The notes below the pieces were generated by a model. It had not been told where the DNA came from. It saw nothing but the letters and a program-made list of their open reading frames with translations, and ran no database searches. Made by a program: the position numbers and the translations under genes. Positions 43,331 to 52,471 of a DNA stretch of 64,000 nt are shown one piece after another (position 1 is the stretch's first letter; the number at the start of each line of letters is the position of its first letter). The DNA is from Flavobacterium sinopsychrotolerans (GTDB lineage Bacteria; Bacteroidota; Bacteroidia; Flavobacteriales; Flavobacteriaceae), in contig NZ_FODN01000003.1 in NCBI RefSeq assembly GCF_900110375.1, forward strand, positions 186,001-250,000, read 5' to 3'.

Positions 43331-44668
43331 ATGAATCTATCCAAAAAAATCCCTGTAGTCAGTAAGGAATTCGCTTTTCAATTTATCATCATAACCATAT
43401 TATTCGCGCTGTGGGGAATTGCTAATGATTTGACAACTCCGATGGTTTCAACTTTCAAAAAAGTGATGCCAGAACTTTCAAATACACAAGCCTCATTAGT
43501 ACAATTTGCTTTTTATTTTGGTTATTTCTTCATGGCATTGCCGGCGGCATTATTCATTAGAAAATACAGTTATAAATCAGGAATAATATTGGGACTTTTA
43601 TTATATGCAACTGGCTCTTTTCTATTTTATCCCGCTGCACATTACCAAAGTTATACTTTTTTCCTTGTTTCATTATGGGTAATCACGTGTGGTTTAGCAT
43701 TTCTTGAAACCACTTCAAATCCTTTGATTTTATTCCTTGGAAATAAAGAAACTGCAACGCAACGTTTGAATTTAGCGCAGGCATTCAACCCAATTGGAGC
43801 AATAACTGGATTGGTCATGGCGCAGTTTTTAGTGATTAAAGAAATAAAATCAGATGATTACACCACCGAAGCTTATAATGCGTTAACTGAAAGTGAGTTG
43901 GCCAATATTCGTGAAAATGATTTAGATATTATTAGCATTCCATACATTGGATTAGGAATATTTGTCCTAGTAATTCTAATCATTATTATTTTAACAAAAA
44001 TGCCTAAAACAGCACAAGAAGATAAAATGTCTGTATCTGAATCATTTAAAAAGCTGTTTGTCAATAGAAATTACAAACATGGAGTTATTGCACAGGCTTT
44101 TTATGTGGGTGCGCAAATTATGTGTTGGACTTTTATTTTCCAATATGTAGACAACATCAATAAAACATTCGGATTAGAATTAACAGCCACATATTACAAC
44201 ATAGCGGCCATGATTTTATTTTTATTAGGCCGATGGATTGGAACTGGTTTGATGAAAACTATAAATCCTTCAAAAATATTAATGGTATTTGGTATTGGAG
44301 GCGTAATTTGTGCAGCCGGAGCGATTGTATTACAAGGAATGCCAGGACTAATTTCGCTAGTTTGTATTTCTATTTTCATGTCGATTATGTTTCCAACAAT
44401 TTATGGAATAGCATTAAAAGATATGGGTGACGAAGCAAAAATTGGCTCTGCAGGTTTAGTAATGGCTATCGTTGGTGGCGCACTGATGCCAGTTTTACAA
44501 GGAAGTATTTTAGATTTAGGCGGTTCTGGTTTTGCCGATATTAAATTATTTGGCTTTATTCCTGAAGTGAATTTTTCTTTTATTTTACCATTGATATGTT
44601 TGGCTGTTGTTGCATATTATGGTTATAGTACGTTTAAAACATCAAAAAATATTAACATTACAGTTTAA
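43331..44668 (+). CDS. FucP-type sugar:proton symporter (MFS)
   Basis: 445 residues with twelve membrane helices. The FucP family is shown by FALWGIANDLTTPMV on helix 1 (the Asp couples protons), GYFFMALPAALFIRKYSYKSGI and AFLETTSNPLILFLG, whose Glu is important in FucP. It imports a monosaccharide across the inner membrane. Last gene of the operon, followed by a terminator. Confidence 0.92.
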   Translation: MNLSKKIPVVSKEFAFQFIIITILFALWGIANDLTTPMVSTFKKVMPELSNTQASLVQFAFYFGYFFMALPAALFIRKYSYKSGIILGLLLYATGSFLFYPAAHYQSYTFFLVSLWVITCGLAFLETTSNPLILFLGNKETATQRLNLAQAFNPIGAITGLVMAQFLVIKEIKSDDYTTEAYNALTESELANIRENDLDIISIPYIGLGIFVLVILIIIILTKMPKTAQEDKMSVSESFKKLFVNRNYKHGVIAQAFYVGAQIMCWTFIFQYVDNINKTFGLELTATYYNIAAMILFLLGRWIGTGLMKTINPSKILMVFGIGGVICAAGAIVLQGMPGLISLVCISIFMSIMFPTIYGIALKDMGDEAKIGSAGLVMAIVGGALMPVLQGSILDLGGSGFADIKLFGFIPEVNFSFILPLICLAVVAYYGYSTFKTSKNINITV

Positions 44669-44671
44669 ATT

Positions 44672-44715
44672 AAAAAAGACACGAATAATGTATTATCATT
44701 TTTCGTGTCTTTTTG
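44672..44715 (+). terminator. Sugar operon terminator
   Basis: A stem of 13 bp (44673-44685 with 44702-44714), extended inward by ATG/CAT pairs, with an A run before and T5 after. It stands four bases after the permease stop codon. Confidence 0.85.
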
Positions 44716-44867
44716 TTTTAAATAGATACTTCATAAATAAGATTTTGAAGATTAAAAGTAAATTATAAAGTTATAATATTGCAATGTATTTAAATGAACT
44801 ATAATTTATATTATGTAAAATAGATTTTATATTTAAATGAAAGTGATTACATATTCAATAAAATAAG

Positions 44868-44895
44868 AACAGCATCTACTATTGCAGATGCTGTT
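44868..44895 (-). terminator. Probable terminator of the DUF2911 gene
   Basis: A 10-bp perfect stem (44868-44877 with 44886-44895) and eight-base loop, 26 bases past the stop of the minus-strand gene. The downstream T tract on that strand is interrupted (TTCTTATTTT). The rest of the 44716-44920 gap is A+T rich with nothing else visible. Confidence 0.6.
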
Positions 44896-44920
44896 TATGA
44901 AATTATAAAAATCTATCTAC

Positions 44921-45427
44921 TTACTTTACTGAAAATGGTATTGTCCAATTATCCCAATTCAACGAAACAGTATTTTTTTCGATAACATAAACTAATTTTT
45001 CTGTTTTCGCTTTAGCAACTTTTTGCTTAACCGTAACTCTTAATTGATCTTCTTTTTCTTTGTATTTATAAGCGCCCCATTGTTTCGCTTCTTTATTGAA
45101 AATGATTACACATTCTTTGTCATTTGGTATTATGAAGAAAGAATATTTCCCTGCAGGCAATTTTGATCCTTCAACAGTAAGTTCTTTGTCTGTTTCAAAA
45201 GTTGTTGCATCATTTGCACCAGCACGCCAAACTTGATTGAACGGAACTAATGCGCCCCAAATTTCTCTTCCGTTGACTGATGGACTACCATAATTGATTG
45301 TAATTGTAGCTCCATTAATTTTTCCGGTTGCTACTTCTTTACTGCTGGAAGGCTTTCCTTGTGCAGCCATAAAATTTACAATCAATAATGTAAAAAGCGA
45401 AAAATGTATTTTTCTAAGTAATTTCAT
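44921..45427 (-). CDS. DUF2911 secreted protein
   Basis: 168 residues with a signal peptide (cut near MAAQG). DUF2911 pattern: GATITINYGSPSVNGREIWG, LVPFNQVWRAGANDATTFET and LPAGKYSFFIIPNDKE. The family is a periplasmic or surface beta-sandwich of unknown role, common and multicopy in Bacteroidota. Transcribed alone. Confidence 0.88.
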   Translation of the reverse strand: MKLLRKIHFSLFTLLIVNFMAAQGKPSSSKEVATGKINGATITINYGSPSVNGREIWGALVPFNQVWRAGANDATTFETDKELTVEGSKLPAGKYSFFIIPNDKECVIIFNKEAKQWGAYKYKEKEDQLRVTVKQKVAKAKTEKLVYVIEKNTVSLNWDNWTIPFSVK

Positions 45428-45611
45428 GATTTAAAATGTTTTAATTTTTCAAATAAATGTAAAACAAGTTGATTTAGTTTATTAAAATCGATACTTATTT
45501 TATGAAAAAATTAAGTATTGTATAATTTAATTGTTTTGCTGCATTAATGGCTGTGTTATAATTTTTAAATTTGTTATTTTTACAACCATATAGATTATTT
45601 ATTTACAAACT

Positions 45612-47528
45612 ATGAATACAATTGCTGAGCACATTGCTGATTTTTTAAAAGAATACTCTCCATTTAATCATTTATCATTTGAAGAGTTATCTGAAATTGC
45701 CACAAATATTCGTGTTGTAAATTTGGAGAAAAACAAAATATTGTTTCAAGTAAATGATCTTTTGCACGATAGTTTTTATGTCGTGGCTTCAGGAACTATT
45801 AATCTGTCTGTTATTGCCGATGCCGAGGAAACCTTACTTAATAAGTGTTTTGCAGGAGACATCTTTGGATTACGTCCGTTTTTTGCCAAAAATAATTATA
45901 TGATGACTGCCAAAGCAAGAGAAGAAAGTATCATTTATGCTATTCCAATAAGCACTTTTCGCCCTTTTGTAGCCAATAATTCTGAGGTTTTAAATTTTTT
46001 ATTGGAAAGTTTTGCTGTAAACACTCGCAATCCAAAAGATAAAGAAAACTTAATCGGAAAATTAATATCTGACAATGTATTCTATTCGGATCAGCAATCG
46101 GAAATGCAATATTTTCAATCTTTAGCCTACAATACTGCTCCTTTAAAAACAACAGGGACAGCTATTGTAAAAGATGTCGCTCAATTAATGACCGAATCGT
46201 TAAAAAATAACATCGTAGTATGTGATAATAATATTCCTTTGGGCATTATTACCGATACAGATATGCGTTCGAAAATCGCCACTGGCAGGTATCCGGTAAC
46301 CGTTTCAGTAGATAAAATTATGTCCTCTCCGGTTATTACTGTCGTGGAGAATGTTTCTCTTGCAGAAGCTCAATTACTAATGTTAAAACACAATGTGACG
46401 CATTTATGTGTAACTCAGGACGGAACTGATAAATCTGATGTAAAAGGAATCATATCCGAACACGATTTGATTGTGGCTCAAGCCAATAATCCAGGAGTCT
46501 TAATAAAAGAAATCAAACGTTGCCAATCTCCAAAAGAATTAAAACAAATACGAGAACGTTTAACAGATCTGATTCAGACTTCAATTTCCAAAAATATTCC
46601 GCTATCACACGTTTTTAATATTGCAAGCGAAATTAACTTGGCTATCATTAAACGCTCCGTAGAATTATCTATTTTAGATTTAGGTTCCCCTCCTGCCCGT
46701 TTTGCGTGGTTAAGCATTGGAAGTCAAGGAAGAAAAGAACAACTTTTATTAACTGATCAAGACAGTATTTTGATTTTTGAAGATGTGGCAGCAGATAAAT
46801 ATCGTGAGGTAAAAGACTATTTCCTTAAACTTGGAAAAAAAACTACTGCATCTCTTGAAAAAATCGGCTATGAATTGTGTCCAAATGGCCATATGGGCAG
46901 CAACATGCTTTGGTGTAAATCATTGACGGACTGGATCAAACAATACGACAGTTGGATGAATACTCCTGGTGAAAACAGTAATGATTTAAGTAGTATTTTC
47001 TTTGATTATGAAATCACTTTTGGGGAACAAAAAATTGAAGATGCTATTGGAAATGTAGTTTTTAAAAATGCCAAAAACAACACTTTATTCTTTGACTTCT
47101 TAGGAAATGATGCTTTGAGAAAAAACTCTCCATTGACTTTTTTCAAAAAATTTAATGTAGAAGAAGAAGGTCCGAATAAAGATAAATTTGATATCAAAAC
47201 GCGTGCTTTAATGCCTTTGATTGATGGTGCTCGTTTATTTACTTTAAATTTTGACATAAGAGGAATTAATAACACGTTTCAACGATTCAAGCAGCTGTCT
47301 ATTATTGACCCAAAACATGCTGAAATCTATCTTAATTGTGCCGAAGCTTTTTTGACTTTATCAAAATTCCGAACCTTAGAAGGTTTAAAAAATGATGATT
47401 CAGGCCAATTCATAAATTTAGAGGAATTGTCAAAAATTGACAGAGAAAAATTGAAAAATGCTTTGCTCCCTATGAAAGAATTGGAAGAATTAATAAAAAG
47501 TAAATTTCAACTTACTCAATTTTCATAA
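45612..47528 (+). CDS. Cyclic-nucleotide/CBS/DUF294 nucleotidyltransferase-like protein
   Basis: 638 residues in four parts: cNMP-binding fold (~20-135), two CBS domains (~175-290), a DUF294 nucleotidyltransferase-like domain with GSQGRKEQLLLTDQDSILIFED (~375-400), and DUF294_C (~500-630). The domain order is that of GlnD-related proteins that sense adenine nucleotides. It lies two bases before an exonuclease gene. The same pair is known beside acetate genes (acs/actP) in several Proteobacteria; here acs is 6 kb away on the other strand. Substrate not known. Confidence 0.9.
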   Translation: MNTIAEHIADFLKEYSPFNHLSFEELSEIATNIRVVNLEKNKILFQVNDLLHDSFYVVASGTINLSVIADAEETLLNKCFAGDIFGLRPFFAKNNYMMTAKAREESIIYAIPISTFRPFVANNSEVLNFLLESFAVNTRNPKDKENLIGKLISDNVFYSDQQSEMQYFQSLAYNTAPLKTTGTAIVKDVAQLMTESLKNNIVVCDNNIPLGIITDTDMRSKIATGRYPVTVSVDKIMSSPVITVVENVSLAEAQLLMLKHNVTHLCVTQDGTDKSDVKGIISEHDLIVAQANNPGVLIKEIKRCQSPKELKQIRERLTDLIQTSISKNIPLSHVFNIASEINLAIIKRSVELSILDLGSPPARFAWLSIGSQGRKEQLLLTDQDSILIFEDVAADKYREVKDYFLKLGKKTTASLEKIGYELCPNGHMGSNMLWCKSLTDWIKQYDSWMNTPGENSNDLSSIFFDYEITFGEQKIEDAIGNVVFKNAKNNTLFFDFLGNDALRKNSPLTFFKKFNVEEEGPNKDKFDIKTRALMPLIDGARLFTLNFDIRGINNTFQRFKQLSIIDPKHAEIYLNCAEAFLTLSKFRTLEGLKNDDSGQFINLEELSKIDREKLKNALLPMKELEELIKSKFQLTQFS

Positions 47529-47530
47529 TT

Positions 47531-48127
47531 ATGTTAGACTGGTTAAAAAACATCAACAAAGAATATCCTGATTTTTGGAAAACGTATGTTTCTAAATTTG
47601 AGAAGAAATCATCTCGCTTTGTGGTTTTATCAACAGAAACTTCAGGCTTAAATCCAGATAAAGATGTTATTTTATCAATAGGCTCTTTTGCCGTAATCAA
47701 CAATAGTATTGTTATTGGAGATAATTTTGAGGCTATTTTATTGCAGTATAAATTTTTCCATGATAATGGACTTTCTAACGAATTTTTAGTTGAAAGTAAA
47801 ATGAAAAAATTAGGCGAACCAGAAGCTATAAAATTATTCATTGAATTCATTGGAAACTCAGTTTTAGTAGGACATCACATTGATTTTGACGTAGAAATGA
47901 TCAACGCAGCTTTAGAACGACTAGATTGTGGAAGATTAAAAAATGAGGCGCTGGATATCGATGTAATGCATAGAAAACTACATGACATCAATGATAAACA
48001 ATTCTCTCTGGAAGAACTTTGTGTTGCCTATAACATTCCTGTAAGTGACCGAAATTCAGCTGCTGAGGATGCCTATAAAACCGCTTTGTTATTTTTAAAA
48101 TTAAAATCAAGACTGGGAATAAAATAA
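47531..48127 (+). CDS. DnaQ-type 3'-5' exonuclease-like protein, active site altered
   Basis: 198 residues with the DEDDh fold: motif I at VVLSTETSGLNP, II at GHHIDFDVEM, III at RNSAAEDAYKTA. Motif I normally reads D-x-E; here the Asp is Ser. Motif III normally has His before the Asp; here it is Asn. The Glu and the other two Asp remain. The protein may be inactive or use a changed mechanism, and may serve as a nucleotide-binding partner of the DUF294 protein two bases upstream. It was probably a standard exonuclease ancestor. Confidence 0.82.
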   Translation: MLDWLKNINKEYPDFWKTYVSKFEKKSSRFVVLSTETSGLNPDKDVILSIGSFAVINNSIVIGDNFEAILLQYKFFHDNGLSNEFLVESKMKKLGEPEAIKLFIEFIGNSVLVGHHIDFDVEMINAALERLDCGRLKNEALDIDVMHRKLHDINDKQFSLEELCVAYNIPVSDRNSAAEDAYKTALLFLKLKSRLGIK

Positions 48128-48156
48128 TATTTACGCTCAAAAATTGCAATAATTTT

Positions 48157-48648
48157 TTAATCCAATACAGTTATTCCTTCCCAAAACCTTCCATGATGGC
48201 TTATAGAAACGGGTTTTTCGATCTTTGAATTGCAATCAATTGTAAAAGGGATTCTATTTTTTTTTAAAATTTCAACAGCAGGATTAATGCTTTTAATTTT
48301 TTTGAAATACTCTTTTTCGACAACAGCAATCGTGTAAATTGAATCGTTTTCGATTTTGCTTTGGGTAAAATATGTTTTTCCTTTAATGGAAACGGTTCCC
48401 AAAGTTGCATTTTCGTAAAAACATTCCAGTTGTAAAGGAAAAAAACCACGAATTCCTGTTTCCCTATTATAGATTTTATAAGCAGCTTCCTTTCTGCTCC
48501 ATAAATTCCAAATCATGATTTCTGTATTTTCGGCATTGGCAATTAGTAATTGCTCTTTTACAGTAAAGATTTTATCTAAAAATCGGTCTCGTTTCCAATT
48601 GCTTTCTTTTCTGGCTAAAGCCAAATCTACTATGTCGTTTCCAATCAT
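48157..48648 (-). CDS. 4'-phosphopantetheinyl transferase superfamily protein
   Basis: 163 residues. The AcpS/Sfp motifs are GNDIVDLA at the N-terminus (first magnesium ligand) and NLWSRKEAAYKI (W-KEA-K motif). It would put the phosphopantetheine arm on the ACP encoded 25 bases upstream. Last gene of the polyketide operon; having a private transferase suggests the ACP is not well served by the housekeeping AcpS. Confidence 0.88.
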   Translation of the reverse strand: MIGNDIVDLALARKESNWKRDRFLDKIFTVKEQLLIANAENTEIMIWNLWSRKEAAYKIYNRETGIRGFFPLQLECFYENATLGTVSIKGKTYFTQSKIENDSIYTIAVVEKEYFKKIKSINPAVEILKKNRIPFTIDCNSKIEKPVSISHHGRFWEGITVLD

Positions 48649-48673
48649 TTTTTAGTGACTTTTTACTGCTAAT

Positions 48674-48934
48674 TCACGAATTTTTCTCTGACAATTTAGT
48701 CTCGATAATTTCCATTGCTGCTTTTACATTAACCATGCGTTCCATAGCCTCATTATCAATTACAATGTCATATTTCTCTTCGATATCTAAAATCACATCT
48801 ACTAAATTAGCAGAATTGATTTTCAAATCATTTATAAAATCAGTATCTTCTGTAAGGCCATCAAAAGCTTCTTGATTTTGAATATACGGCTTTACTATGT
48901 TCTTTAATTCTTCAATTGTTTGTTCTTTATTCAT
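48674..48934 (-). CDS. Acyl carrier protein of the polyketide cluster
   Basis: 86 residues, acidic four-helix ACP. The modified serine is Ser41 in KINSANLVDVI; the usual DSL is NSA here, an unusual context that fits a dedicated transferase. It lies between the ketosynthase gene (54 bases upstream) and the phosphopantetheinyl transferase gene. Confidence 0.88.
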   Translation of the reverse strand: MNKEQTIEELKNIVKPYIQNQEAFDGLTEDTDFINDLKINSANLVDVILDIEEKYDIVIDNEAMERMVNVKAAMEIIETKLSEKNS

Positions 48935-48988
48935 AATTTTTTATTTTTTGTTAATGTTTTCAATTCGAGATTAGCTGTAATTTTTTGA

Positions 48989-50260
48989 TTAAATGTATTT
49001 CTTAAAAATCACACATCCATTCACATCTCCAAAACCAAAACTGGCCTTTGCAATTATATTTAATTCCTTTTCAATCAGTTGTTGTGGTATTCTCGATTCA
49101 TCAATAATTGCTGTAATTTCTGGATGTAAATCGGTACAATTGATATTCGGAAAAACAAATCCGTGATGCAATTGCAATACCGAAGCCACACTTTCTATAC
49201 TTCCCGCACCGGACAAACAATGACCTACCATTGATTTCAAAGAGTTTATGTATGGGAAATCTTTTCCATTTCGTCCTAAAGCTTCACTCCAATTCTGAAT
49301 TTCCAAACTATCTTTTGATGTGGCTGTCAAATGTCCGTTGATTGCGTCAATTTCATTGGCTGAAATTCCAGCATTTGCCAAAGCATTTTGAATACATTTC
49401 TGCACAGCAATAGGATTTGGAGCAGTCATCGTTCCTAAACCGCGTTGTCCGCCGGAATTTACGTTTCCACCTAAAACTTCAGCATAGATTGTAGCTCCTC
49501 GGGCAATCGCACTTTCTAAATCTTCCAAAACCAAAGCTCCTGCTCCACTTCCGGGAACAAATCCTGAAGCACTTGCTGACATTGGTCTTGAGCCTTGTTC
49601 CGGATTTTCATTATGTTTAAAAGTACAGACTTTCATCGCGTCAAAGCCACCCCAAATATATGGTCCGGAATCGCTTGTGCTTCCTGCTAAAATACGTTTG
49701 GCCTGACCGGATTTTATCCTTTCATACGCCATCAAAATACTTTCGGTTCCAGTTGTACAAGCCGACGAATTAGTGGAGACTTGGTTTCCCAATCCTAATT
49801 TTCCGCCCAGATAAGCACTCACGCCACTATTCATCGTTTGAGCTACGGCGGTACTTCCCAGTCTTCTCGTTTGAAAATCATCAATTTTGTAAATACTTTC
49901 GCGAAATTTATCAATTCCAGAAGTTCCTGTTCCAAAAATAGTTCCGCTATCCCAATCCGGTTCTTCATTATTTTCCAAATATAATCCTGCATCTTTCCAA
50001 GCGTCAATTCCGGCAATTACACCGTATAAAATCCCAGTAGAATTGAAGTTACGCAACTCTAGTTCCGAGAAATAGTGCAATGCCAGTTCAGTAGAAATAC
50101 TGGGTTTTCCAGCTATTTGACAAGAAAACTGCAATCGTTCCAACTCAGCGTCGTGCTTTATTCCTGAAATTCCATTTTTGATGGCATGAGTAAAAGCATC
50201 AAGCCCTGCTCCATTTGGAGCAACAACACCAAGACCAGTAATTACGACACGTTTTTTCAT
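48989..50260 (-). CDS. Beta-ketoacyl-ACP synthase (FabF-type)
   Basis: 423 residues, thiolase fold. Catalytic Cys168 is in NSSACTTGTES; the two His are in INGHLTATSKD and MVGHCLSGAGS. It condenses malonyl-ACP with an acyl starter. There is only one ketosynthase and no chain-length-factor partner, unlike type II aromatic or aryl-polyene clusters. It immediately follows the dehydratase gene (no gap) and would make or extend the acyl chain on the cluster's ACP. Confidence 0.92.
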   Translation of the reverse strand: MKKRVVITGLGVVAPNGAGLDAFTHAIKNGISGIKHDAELERLQFSCQIAGKPSISTELALHYFSELELRNFNSTGILYGVIAGIDAWKDAGLYLENNEEPDWDSGTIFGTGTSGIDKFRESIYKIDDFQTRRLGSTAVAQTMNSGVSAYLGGKLGLGNQVSTNSSACTTGTESILMAYERIKSGQAKRILAGSTSDSGPYIWGGFDAMKVCTFKHNENPEQGSRPMSASASGFVPGSGAGALVLEDLESAIARGATIYAEVLGGNVNSGGQRGLGTMTAPNPIAVQKCIQNALANAGISANEIDAINGHLTATSKDSLEIQNWSEALGRNGKDFPYINSLKSMVGHCLSGAGSIESVASVLQLHHGFVFPNINCTDLHPEITAIIDESRIPQQLIEKELNIIAKASFGFGDVNGCVIFKKYI

Positions 50261-50695
50261 TTATTTAGAAATTATCATTCCTGCAATTATTCCTGTACAA
50301 ACCTCTTCTCCTTTTTCATTTTTCATAATGATTTTACATTTTAATTTTCCGAATCTAAAGTATATTTTTTTTGAAATTACGGTCACTTTTTCTTTAGGAA
50401 AAACAGGTTTTAAAAACTCTATTTCTGTTGATGTTAAGGCAATTGATGTATTTCTATTAAATGTATCATTTAGTAAAAAAATTCCTAAACAAACCAATCC
50501 AATTTGCGCCATAACTTCCGTTAAAATAACTCCTGGAGTTACTGGATAATCTTTAAAATGTCCTTTGTAAAAATCAAGACTTTCATCAAAAGTATAGTTT
50601 CCTTCTACTCCATTTTCATCAATTTGGACGATTTCATCCACAAACAAAAATGGCTTAGAATATGGTAATTTTGATATAATTTCTTGGTTAGTCAT
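50261..50695 (-). CDS. FabZ-like 3-hydroxyacyl-ACP dehydratase
   Basis: 144 residues, hotdog fold. The catalytic His is in KGHFKDYPVTPGVI and the Glu in LTEVMAQIGLV, both as in FabZ. The opening LPYSKPFLFVDEI matches FabZ except for the first His. I start at ATG 50695 (MTNQEIIS); a longer frame to 50755 would overlap the PKS gene. It would dehydrate 3-hydroxyacyl-ACP; the matching ketoreductase is not in the operon. Confidence 0.88.
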   Translation of the reverse strand: MTNQEIISKLPYSKPFLFVDEIVQIDENGVEGNYTFDESLDFYKGHFKDYPVTPGVILTEVMAQIGLVCLGIFLLNDTFNRNTSIALTSTEIEFLKPVFPKEKVTVISKKIYFRFGKLKCKIIMKNEKGEEVCTGIIAGMIISK

Positions 50696-50711
50696 ATTTT
50701 TGAACACTGAT

Positions 50712-51764
50712 TTAAAACTGCAATAAAACGCGTTGGGCTGAAAAACCCGGACCAAAACTCAGCATTAATCCTTTTTCTCCTTTTTTAGGCTGATCATCCA
50801 TTATTCGCTCTAAAACATATAAAACCGTTGCGCTTGACATATTTCCATACAAACGCAAAACTTCTTTAGTATCGACTATATTTTTACCTAAACTAGAAAA
50901 CAAACTTTCAACAGTTTGGACAATTTTCTTTCCTCCTGGATGAAAAATCAAATGATCAATATCTTCTATTTTTAAATTGTTTTTTTCTAAAAATGGATGA
51001 ATAATATCGGGAAAATGAGAAGCAATCGTTTCTGGAACTTCAATGTCCAATACCATTTGCAAACCAGAATTGGTGAGTTTAAAACCCATCATGTGGATAT
51101 TATCATAGAAATGATACATCTCCTCTGATACAATTTCCGGTCCCTCATCATCTTCATGTGACGAAAGTAAAACGCAGGCTGCTCCATCTCCAAAAATCGC
51201 CGCACTTACGATATTTGCCATCGAAAAATCATCTAATTGAAAGGTTGCTGTTGGACTTTCAACTGCAATTACAGCAGCGCGTTTTCCCGGATTGGCCTGC
51301 AAAAAGTTTTTAGCATAAATAATCCCTGAAATACCGGCAGCACAACCCATTTCAGTAACGGGAAGCCTTACAATATCCTGACGCAATTTTAACTTGTTAA
51401 TAAGATAAGCATCCAATGACGGAATCATAATTCCAGTGCAACTTACTGTGATGATATAATCTAAATCTTCAGGATTCCAACTGGCTTTTTCTAACGCTTT
51501 TTCCAATACTTTTTCGCCTAAATCAATCACTTCACGAACATAAATATCGTTTCTTTCCTCAAATGAAGTTTTGGTAAACACTTCAATTGGATCCATAATG
51601 GAATACCGTTTATCAACTGCTGCACCTTCAAAAATTTTCTTTACTTTTCTAATGAAACGCTCGTCTTGTCCAACGAGCCAAGCATCCAAAAAAGGAATAA
51701 TTTCATCTGTATTTCTGGAATATTTAGGTAACTGTTTGGTTACGGTTTTGATTTTTACACTCAT
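50712..51764 (-). CDS. Type III polyketide synthase (chalcone/stilbene synthase family)
   Basis: 350 residues. The triad is Cys141 (MGCAAGISG), His275 (FHPGGKK) and Asn308 (LYGNMSSAT), and SFGPGFS is the C-terminal GFGPG loop. Such enzymes extend an acyl thioester with malonyl-CoA and close it to an alkylpyrone, alkylresorcinol or similar ring. I start at ATG 51764, overlapping the methyltransferase stop (ATGA), instead of an earlier ATG. The neighbours (methyltransferase, FAD enzyme) match the logic of the Streptomyces srs and Bacillus bps clusters. The ring type cannot be read by eye. Confidence 0.93.
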   Translation of the reverse strand: MSVKIKTVTKQLPKYSRNTDEIIPFLDAWLVGQDERFIRKVKKIFEGAAVDKRYSIMDPIEVFTKTSFEERNDIYVREVIDLGEKVLEKALEKASWNPEDLDYIITVSCTGIMIPSLDAYLINKLKLRQDIVRLPVTEMGCAAGISGIIYAKNFLQANPGKRAAVIAVESPTATFQLDDFSMANIVSAAIFGDGAACVLLSSHEDDEGPEIVSEEMYHFYDNIHMMGFKLTNSGLQMVLDIEVPETIASHFPDIIHPFLEKNNLKIEDIDHLIFHPGGKKIVQTVESLFSSLGKNIVDTKEVLRLYGNMSSATVLYVLERIMDDQPKKGEKGLMLSFGPGFSAQRVLLQF

Positions 51765-52471
51765 ATTTTTGAAATTATCCATTGGTAACGAAAAGCCCAT
51801 TTCCAATGAATTTTATAGTTTTTAAAATTTAATTTTTTAGAAAATTCGATTAACTCTTCTTTTTTAAAACCTCTTAAAATTGAAGTTAATCCGTCTTCTC
51901 GAGACATATCATTCAATTGAAATACGAAACATAAAGCTTGAAACAAACGATAAGCAACCGCACTTCGATGTAAATCATTGATTACAATTCCTATTGCTGC
52001 ATTAGTATAAAAAACTTTTAATAATTGTACAATCTCATCATTTTTGAAATGATGTAATGTCAAAGTACATAAAACAATATCATACTTTAAATCATTAAAT
52101 GATTCATTAAAAATATCTTCACAACGATAACTAATATTAGCGTATTTATCTGATAATTTTCGTGCATGCGAAATTGTAAAATTGTTGGCATCGATACCTA
52201 TTAACTGAAATTTCAGATCGTTTTTAAGTCCAAAATCAGCTAAAGTCCTCAACATATCGCCATTGCCACAGCCAACGTCCACAATTACAATTTCCCTTTT
52301 TTTAGAATCCTGAATCAGTTCTTGTACTCCTTTTAAAGTTAACTGATTTCCTCCTAAAAGTTGGTTAATTTTGGCTATTTTATCCAAAGCATCACGCAAA
52401 ATTTCGCCTTCCATGGCAAAATCATCCATGATTTCCGGTTTATCAGTTCTATATTTAGTGTTTAGTGTCAT
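51761..52471 (-). CDS. Class I SAM-dependent methyltransferase
   Basis: 236 residues. The SAM motif I is VDVGCGNGDMLRTLA, motif II area LIGIDANN, and the post-motif is CTLTLHHFKNDEI. It overlaps the PKS gene by four bases and abuts the oxidoreductase gene upstream (stop 52472), so it probably methylates the PKS product or its precursor. O- versus C-methylation is not determinable. Confidence 0.9.
   Translation of the reverse strand: MTLNTKYRTDKPEIMDDFAMEGEILRDALDKIAKINQLLGGNQLTLKGVQELIQDSKKREIVIVDVGCGNGDMLRTLADFGLKNDLKFQLIGIDANNFTISHARKLSDKYANISYRCEDIFNESFNDLKYDIVLCTLTLHHFKNDEIVQLLKVFYTNAAIGIVINDLHRSAVAYRLFQALCFVFQLNDMSREDGLTSILRGFKKEELIEFSKKLNFKNYKIHWKWAFRYQWIISKI

Noticed and set aside
50696..50755. 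Longer N-terminus for the FabZ-like dehydratase
   Set aside because: The extra 20 residues have no family similarity and overlap the type III PKS coding region; ATG 50695 is preferred.
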